A stretch of 62,000 nucleotides of DNA from Acanthaster planci (lineage: Eukaryota; Echinodermata; Asteroidea; Valvatida; Acanthasteridae): NCBI RefSeq assembly GCF_001949145.1, contig NW_019091571.1:306005-368004 (forward strand), given 5' to 3'. The number at the start of each line of letters is the position of its first letter. Position 1 is the stretch's first letter. Shown piece by piece: positions 55,010-62,000 of this stretch. The notes under the pieces were generated by a model. The model made no database searches. It worked only from the letters and a program-made list of their open reading frames with translations, and had not been told where the DNA came from. A program made the translations under genes and the position numbers.

Positions 55010-57858
55010 TTCTTAAACTAGTTTTGACTGTCTGATGTGAATTGTTTCAGCAAAAGGAGGGTTTAATACTTTTGTCATTTGCCTAGCAAACCCAAATTGT
55101 TGCTGCTCATTTCAGTTGTCTAATGCCTCCCGAATCTTGTTGAATCCACCACCAGGGTACTTAAAATTGCTCCATTTCGATGGATTAAGGAATATAGAGA
55201 GCCAAGTGCATCATATTTTGTGGAAGTACAGTATTTGTGCATATTACTGCATTTATGTAAACGTGAAGATCGAGATTTATGCAGTCCCCTGCTATTCTAA
55301 AATTGGCAGTTACACATTAATTACAGGTTGTGTACTGTCTGTGAATGGTTGTAGATGTTGTAAATTGTTTATCACTTTCCTTTCTTCAGGAGAACAGCTG
55401 CACATCTAACAGGGACTCCCCGGCACAGACCTAGAGTTTATCGCATTCAGTTTGAGTCTGTTTATATCATAATTTGAAATGGCAGATCTGACCTTGGCCG
55501 GCAGTAAGAGTTTTTCTTTTTATCAACCCTGCCTACTCCCTGTCTGTTCTGAGGTTGGCAGTCAGAGGTGAATTTCATTGAGTTGCTGGACAGACGATAC
55601 AGCACACATAGAAAAATTGGTCAACTCTTTTCCCCCCCAATTATCTGAAAACCCATCAATGTGGGAAAGTTTCTGGGAGCAAAAAATGTAGTCAGCAAAA
55701 CGTGTGCTCACCTTCAGCCACTCCATGAAATTGTCACAAATTTTGATGTGCTTACAAGCTGGTTCTGTTACCAGAACTATTTATAAGGTGGAGGCATGCT
55801 TTTAACACCAAGGCTTGTTTCATGGTGGAGGGTACACATAGCCTTGCCCTTAATTGTTATAATTAATCAAGGAAATATTGTTTTATTTTAAATCCCTTGC
55901 GATCTCATTATAAGTGAAGCATAGTGGTCTGGGAAGTTTGGGAACCCGTGCATGTTGCATATTAACGATTATTTCAACAGCAATCTTGAGTGGGTTTCAA
56001 GTGGTCCTATTGACCGAAAGCTTAAGAAATTTTTTTAGTATAATTATTCTATTTGTCAACATTTTTACTTTGACTTGGCTCTGTGAGGTGATGAATATTC
56101 ATCATTCAAGTTTTGTGTAACATGGCGACTGGAATATTACTGGTTGTGTGAAGAGAAAACACCAGTGACGGGGCAATGAAATATCAATGCTTGCAATTGA
56201 TTGGCTGTTGGATACCATCACTTCAAGCCATTCAAGGTTGCTGTTGATTTATGAACCGAAATACTGGGGCACACAAGACTGTTTTTAAGAATCACAGTCA
56301 GGTTTTCCTTTTCTGGATTCAAAGGGAAAGCTTTGCAACATCTTTTGCACTGCCACACTGTTCTGCACATTGCTGTTCACAACAGCATATGCTTTAGTTC
56401 CTTCCAGGACTGTAGTATCCCATAACTGAGTTTCCTTCAGATGTTTGTACCCACTTGTCAATGTTACTACTCTGAGCCAAATAAACCTGACTCCTGAAAA
56501 TTGTACTGGTAAAACGCATTTTGACAGCCAGGGTACTTTTTAAAAAACAGCCAAAAGCTGTACTACACCGACTCTTGCAACTTGTACAAGACTTGCACAA
56601 TGTTTGCACAGTATTTTTTCGCTGCAGCCTCACATATGGAGTGCTACCGGTATTTGCTATAACAGACTGTTTGCAGCAGTTAAGTTCAAGTTGAACACAC
56701 AGTCTGCCTCAGACGTTGTTTGTGTTCAAAACAAGCATTCGGAAGTGATGAGAAAGATGAGACTTGCCTCTACAGAATCTGCTGACATTTTTGTGTTGAA
56801 ACACTGAATGGCAGTGTAAAATTGCCGCATCACGTACACATGTATACGCGCAGTTCAAGTTTCTTACATACATGTATATCATACAGATGTCACAAGTCAT
56901 ATACACTGAACTGTTCTGGAACTGGATCTCAGTCTTGTTCTGAGAGGGCCTCATTATTTTGATGAGGACATTTGCTATTATTGATCATGGATCGGTATTT
57001 CAATGTACATGTAGCTTCAGAAATTAGCAGGTCAGCACTGAATAGCGCCAGTCTGCCAGATGAAAAACCCACCGACTACATGTGTCCAAATTAACCCATC
57101 ATTACATCATATTAACTCATTTAACAATGTATGGAATCATTTTCAAGTGAGCTGTGTTGTTATTGAAGTCCAATAATAAGGCTGTTAGATTGAGGAATAA
57201 CACATTTTAAAATTAATTGTAATGTAACCTGAAGCACGTGTTTTAATAGTTTGTACATGTAGATGTACATATTCATGTACCGTAGCTGCATGAATATTTT
57301 AAACACTCTATGATTTTTTTTGGTTTGTACTGATTGTTGGCCATTGTTTGCCAACTTCTTGGCCCAAACTATGACTTTGACGTAGCAAGAGAAAAGTCTG
57401 TTGTTAATGTTTATATGCAATTTTTGTCATAAACCAAATGGTAAGATTGTGCTTAAAATTAAAATCAAAGTGAGAAGTTAGAACAGAGAATTTTTTTACT
57501 TCTCAATTTGATGATACATGTAGTACGTTACCCTAAATTATCTGAAACCCATCACCTAGTTGTATAGTTTTGTCGTGGTTGCAGGAATGTAGAGGCCGGT
57601 CACCAGCAAGTATACTTGTACTTCCTCTTAATTGATTCAGAGGATTGGAGATGACATGTACATCACAAACTGTAAAGTTGTTTGGTCTTTTGTTGGAAAC
57701 ATTCTACATTTTCATCTAACCCATTGTTGACTGTACCATGTACATCTCATCAGCTGTCAGAAGCAGGTGATTGGGACGTAGACACCACACCCTGTGATTC
57801 TATTGTGCTTTGGGCACTGCACAACTTCTCTCTCTATCCAGTTTGACTCCCCTTCTCG
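55010..57858. other. Non-coding stretch, nothing recognised
   Basis: Read on both strands without finding an exon I could support. Short ORFs carry no recognisable motif. Confidence 0.4.
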
Positions 57859-58005
57859 TCAAAATGATTTGTGAGTTTTAGCAAATTCATCAACAGTCAC
57901 TTTGTTGATTTCTACATCCAGGCCTTGCATTTTCTTCTTTGCTCGAATGGTTCGCATGATGAGTCTTTCAACTTCTGCTTGAGAAAATATCAACTTTTTG
58001 TACTT
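57859..58005 (-). CDS. Candidate 3'-terminal exon of an unrecognised gene
   Basis: Between an acceptor CTCTTTTAG and a TGA at 57859-57861, the minus strand encodes 48 residues in one frame: KYKKLIFSQAEVERLIMRTI, then AKKKMQGLDVEINK and VDEFAKTHKSF before the stop. The composition (charged, helical, Lys/Glu-rich) is that of a real protein end and unlike the AT-rich surroundings. I do not recognise the family. Earlier exons would lie to the right, on the minus strand, but none between 58006 and the window end was convincing, so the gene may continue outside. It could also be a processed or transposon-borne fragment. Confidence 0.45.
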   Translation of the reverse strand, partial: KYKKLIFSQAEVERLIMRTIRAKKKMQGLDVEINKVTVDEFAKTHKSF

Positions 58006-59834
58006 CTAAAAGAGTTTTTAAAATAGGCATTTTAATAAAATAAAAGCAACACTTTATGAACTAAATTCTGATTTTTTTATGAAATTGAAGCTTTTTGTTT
58101 TTACTATAAACTGTTAAATACATTATTAGGATTCATGATTACCAGTATTTGCTGAAATGTGTTGACATTTATCCCCTAAACCTCTTCTTTTTCCCAAAAA
58201 GACATTATTATTATTAATAACTTTTTTCACAAATAATGGTTGTGGTAAATTTTCACCTTCACCATTTAAATTGATGTTTAATTCTACGCAGAAATATTTC
58301 TATTTTTTCCCCTGCTTTCTTGCTAAAAACCTTCTTTCCTGTCTTGCTTTCGATCATTCTGAAAATGTGAACAGGTTTGTCGTCTTTGACTAGGAGGCTG
58401 ACTATGGTGAATAAACTGCATGGTTGTTAGACATTGGATGTTTGTGTGGATCACTAGTGTGCCGAGTGCAGCATGGTGCTTAAAAAGTATAATGTAGAAA
58501 AAAACAAAAAAGCAGTCATTCCAGTTTTTATGTTTGCTATGCTTTGGATTTGTCCCTTTTGTGTTCACATCTCATGAAAATGATAAATATACACCAAATG
58601 TCCCAAACAAAAGAATCCATTTTTCCTTTCTCACTATGACATTCACGCAGAGAGATTATTTGTGTTGATTCCACAAACGGAAATACCAGTGTGCTGACAT
58701 TTAAATTTAATTCATTTGAAATAACCTGAAACATAATCTGTAATGTGATAAGCCTCATTTATCATCCGGTTTTATTGATGAGATTGTAAATTATTTTTTA
58801 TTCAAATGATGTCTTGAATTCCTGGTACTGGTGCATCTGCTGTTTCACATTCAATGACTTTTTATTATTTCCGTAAGCTTATAGGAGCTACATGTAAATT
58901 ACTCACAAAATCCTTTATTCACTGCTTCTCTTTCCCTTATGTTCATATTTTGCCAAAGTTATGCCAACTACAGTAGATATACTCAAATACTTATCTGCTG
59001 ATATTTTATCGCGGTTGATGCTAAAATAAATAAAACTTATCAAAGACATCTTGTCATATGAATGGTCTGTATTTTATCAGTTAAATTCACACATAGTTCC
59101 AAAGATTCTGCAGATTCGTTTTTTTTTTTCCTGCATTGATCAGAGATTGTGTGGCTATTGCAGTATCCTGTAAATTTACAAGTCACATGGAATATAAACT
59201 TCATTATTTTGTTGAAGACAACCTGCCCTGTTCTTTCGTATTGCAATATTATAATTTCAGACACACTCGGTTTGGCACTGTTGACATTGCAATACACGCA
59301 TGCCTCACTCTCCGACAGAAATATGTCATGCTTGAGCGCTTGATTGATTCTGGAACATATTGCTCAGTAAAGAAGAATCATCTTTTTTATTAGAGTTGGC
59401 ACAAAAAAGCATTACAGACAGTTCATACCAGTACATATCTTGACAATCTTAACGCTGCACAGTACAATTTCCAATATTCATTCTCACTTTTTTGTGCTTG
59501 ACTTTTGATACATGTACGTGTAGATAATGAACATCTTACAAGTGAAGTGTTTCCTACTAGTTTCCTTGGTTTTTATAAATTGGAATATTTTCTTCCCCAT
59601 TTATGTAACATGGATTATTCTTAACTTACATTAAAAAGCATGTTTATATCAAGTAACATTAACGACATGTCCATACATATTTTAAAAAATGACGTTTCTG
59701 CATCAATGACTGTTAACACATTTATACTGTGTTCATTTGATACAGCTTGATGCTGATTAGCTGGACTAAAACATGCATTGCACATATTAGGTTGTTTGTT
59801 GTGTGTCCTATGATGTGTTGGATAGCTAAATAAA
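58006..59834. other. AT-rich stretch, no gene recognised (possible intron of the gene ending at 57859)
   Basis: Poly-T and AATAA-rich. A weak minus-strand candidate ending KKSLNVKQQMHQYQEFKTSFE at about 58800 lacks a good acceptor. Confidence 0.3.
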
Positions 59835-60076
59835 TGGGTCATTCCATGAGGTTGGGGCGCAATATTTGACAGTGACCTTGTTATATGGGTAACTTTTACC
59901 ACCTGTCATGACCTGTACTTTACTCTAAAATAACGCGCCTTTGAATTCCACCTTGCAAGATGTATAACAATGTCAATTTGGAAACCACGTTTATGGAAAT
60001 GGCCGTTTATTTTTCAAAAACCCATGTAGCGAATGACACCATCATAAATTGTGCCCCAACCTCATGGAATGACCCA
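59835..60076. mobile_element. MITE with TGGGTCATTCCATGAGGTT termini, copy 2
   Basis: Same inverted termini as 47618-47772 (TGGGTCATTCCATGAGGTTG ... CCTCATGGAATGACCCA). At 242 bases it is longer; the block GGGTAACTTTTACCACCTGT to CTAAAATAAC is the reverse complement of the interior of copy 1, and about 90 further bases are present only here. A 110-codon ORF crossing the right end is treated as chance. Confidence 0.85.
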
Positions 60077-60079
60077 AAT

Positions 60080-62000
60080 GTGACCTGTGACACGTACATG
60101 TACTATACAGACATTCATGAAGCATGTTTATTTTATCTAGACTGTTTTGCATGTGCAAGCTATGCATGGCATGTATGTATTTGCTGGTCTGGTGTATGTT
60201 ATGCTAGAAAATGCCTAGCACCTGCTATCCACTTTGCAATCAATCAACTGTTTTTTTGTTTCAATAATTTGCTTTCTTCTTGCCTGGAATGATTTAATTC
60301 CCTTGTAGAGTACTCAAGTAAGTAATACACATATGGGCCGTGTGCAGTGCTTTCCATCTGGTCTGCTACACTTTAATATCAAAATTTCACATAGATTTGA
60401 GGATGGAAGTTGACAAACCAATTCCCAAGTCGAAGACGGGGGAACTAGTTTTGTTAACTCCCAACATGTCCAATACCAAGGGAAGCTAAAATTGACTATC
60501 CATCAGAAATAAACCACGTTATATTTATTTGACCATACCTCAGACATTTGCCATGAAAATTTTGGCAATAAGGGAAAGGCCACATATGCATGTACGTTCC
60601 GGTACCTATGCACATGTAGTAGTCCGGTCATTTATGGTGTGCTTACAGCATACATGTGGCCACATGTAGGGTGATGATCACCGTGTGCGCCATTCCCAGG
60701 GAATATGCACGGATCCTTGTCTTGTGCACGGCTCCTTGCTTTCGCTTCTGGTACATTATAGCAAACATAGTGACTGGTACATGATGACGAATGGATCAGT
60801 GAAAGGTCTGCTCTTGATCATGAATATGTATGAGGTATGGTAAAATACGCCCTCAATGTATTGGTTTATGTACATGTACTAATATACTGTACATGTATAT
60901 TCTTCAGGGAACAAGCAGGCAAAACCCAAGCATCATTGAGTCTCAAGATTGTCCATAATTACATTACTTGTACTCAATCTAGTACCATTGGAAGAAATGC
61001 ATTAATTCTTTTTATTCCTACTTCCAATTTCAGTTTTGCGTGTTTTGGGGACATGTTTTTGGAACTGATTTACACGTTGGCCAGTTTTGCAGATACCACC
61101 CTATGTTTGAACTAGTTTACCCCATGGTTATATGCAGCCTCCTTTTCAGTATGTAATCCATACTCCATACATGTACGTGTAGACCAGTGAACAAGATCAC
61201 TCCTGGAAGCAGTATGTCTGGTATCCGTACTTCTTCCTATCATTCCTTTACATTCCAGTATCCTTTATTTTTAAACCAAATTTCAAGGGAATGATGTAGT
61301 TTTGCTTGCTTGTTCCTTTGTAATTGGTTTGAATGTAATGCATGCACTATTTGCATTGTTAAAATTCCACATGTCTTCTGTCTCATAACATTTGTGTTCC
61401 TCATTTTTGTGTACAACGGAGAAGTCCATCTGAACTGTGGAGTCTTTATATCAGTTCTTATTCCTTGAAAATGCACATTGCATATATTCATCATCAAAAA
61501 CTACTGTCGGCCAAAAATGTACCAATGAACATATTTTTGAAAAAGAAGAACCAGATGGACAGAGTTTTGAGAAATTCAGTGGCCAATTGTAATTCATGTT
61601 CTGAGGACTACATGTCCCTTTGACCTCCATGCAGTGCTTCTTAAAAAACTAAACTGAATTTTATACTAATTCTATTTCCGAGTTTACATGTGACTAACCT
61701 TTAACAAAGATGTCAACAAGCATTGTTAAGAAAAGCAAAGTTCTGTTGCCGTGATTCTTGGTTTCTTGAATTTGACTAATGCCAGTAACATTGTGGTTGT
61801 AAAATTATAAACAAACGAACAGTCGTCCTGAATTGCAAAGAAGCCAAATTTTGAAAAATCGGTTTGAAAAATATTTAGAACCTCAACTCTCTGACTTTAA
61901 AGTTTCCGTGTACTCACACTGGTCTGAATTAAGGCAGCTTTCTGAACAAATATTTTGTAAAACAATCACTTGCTGCCATTTTTCAGAAAAAAAAAAATCT
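60080..62000. other. Right end of window, no gene recognised
   Basis: Only short ORFs without family resemblance and scattered ACATGTAC copies (near 60867 and 60890). Confidence 0.4.

Larger units (their letters stand above)
50395..55010. repeat. Cluster of ACATGTACATGT palindromic simple repeats
   Basis: TACATGTACATGTA or close variants recur at about 50400, 50928, 52602, 52948, 53003, 53065, 53325, 54163, 54430, 54608, 54910 and 54980, often next to GTACGTAC or TGTATGTA. Isolated copies occur elsewhere in the window (for example 5895, 28578, 60867), but this 4.6-kb stretch is the densest. Confidence 0.75.

Noticed and set aside
59960-60292. 110-codon ORF with WNDP and Cys-rich stretches
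   Set aside because: Its first third is the right half of a MITE, so the frame is accidental.
1-62000. CRISPR array, prokaryotic operon or phage-like system
   Set aside because: Spliced genes, GT-AG and U12 introns, SINEs and poly(A) signals show nuclear animal DNA; no regularly spaced identical repeats with unique spacers occur.

Overview
This is a piece of an animal nuclear genome. Coding sequence is sparse and broken into short GT-AG exons with long AT-rich introns. The flanks are full of SINE, LINE and MITE-like repeats, homopolymer runs and copies of the palindrome ACATGTACATGT. The two genes I recognise (CCDC61 and OPA3) and the repeat style suggest a marine invertebrate, perhaps an echinoderm, hemichordate or cephalochordate; the sequence alone does not let me go further. 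One 899-base N gap and two single-N contig joins show it is a draft scaffold from a heterozygous individual.

Layout. 1-12.1 kb: no recognisable exons, but a GC-rich promoter-like island near 4.0 kb and degenerate repeat arrays near 7.9 and 10.5 kb. 12.59-14.63 kb (+): a 680-codon uninterrupted ORF for an unrecognised protein with a possible TIR-like central domain, preceded by CCAAT boxes and an RFX X-box-like site. 14.7-27.4 kb: repeat-rich intergenic DNA with a 5'-truncated LINE (25.8-26.3 kb) and a long inverted repeat (24.6-25.3 kb). 27.9-42.8 kb (+): a complete CCDC61 gene, the basal-body/centriole protein related to algal VFL3. I could chain 15 coding exons in phase to 559 residues. 47.0-48.0 kb (-): a complete two-exon OPA3 gene (159 residues), tail-to-tail with CCDC61. 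48-62 kb: no firm gene; one candidate terminal exon of an unknown gene at 57.86-58.0 kb (-), MITEs, and a dense cluster of ACATGTAC palindromes.

Three results matter most. First, the CCDC61 block carrying exons 2-4 is present twice in tandem, but each copy starts and ends at the same sequence, each is bounded by an N, and using both copies in one mRNA would break the reading frame. This is best read as two alleles laid end to end by the assembler. Second, one CCDC61 intron (40124-41532) has the exact U12-type AT-AC donor ATATCCTTT and a matching branch site. Third, the OPA3 intron sits at the same codon and phase as in human OPA3. The 680-residue protein is the best candidate for undescribed biology; I could not assign it to a family.
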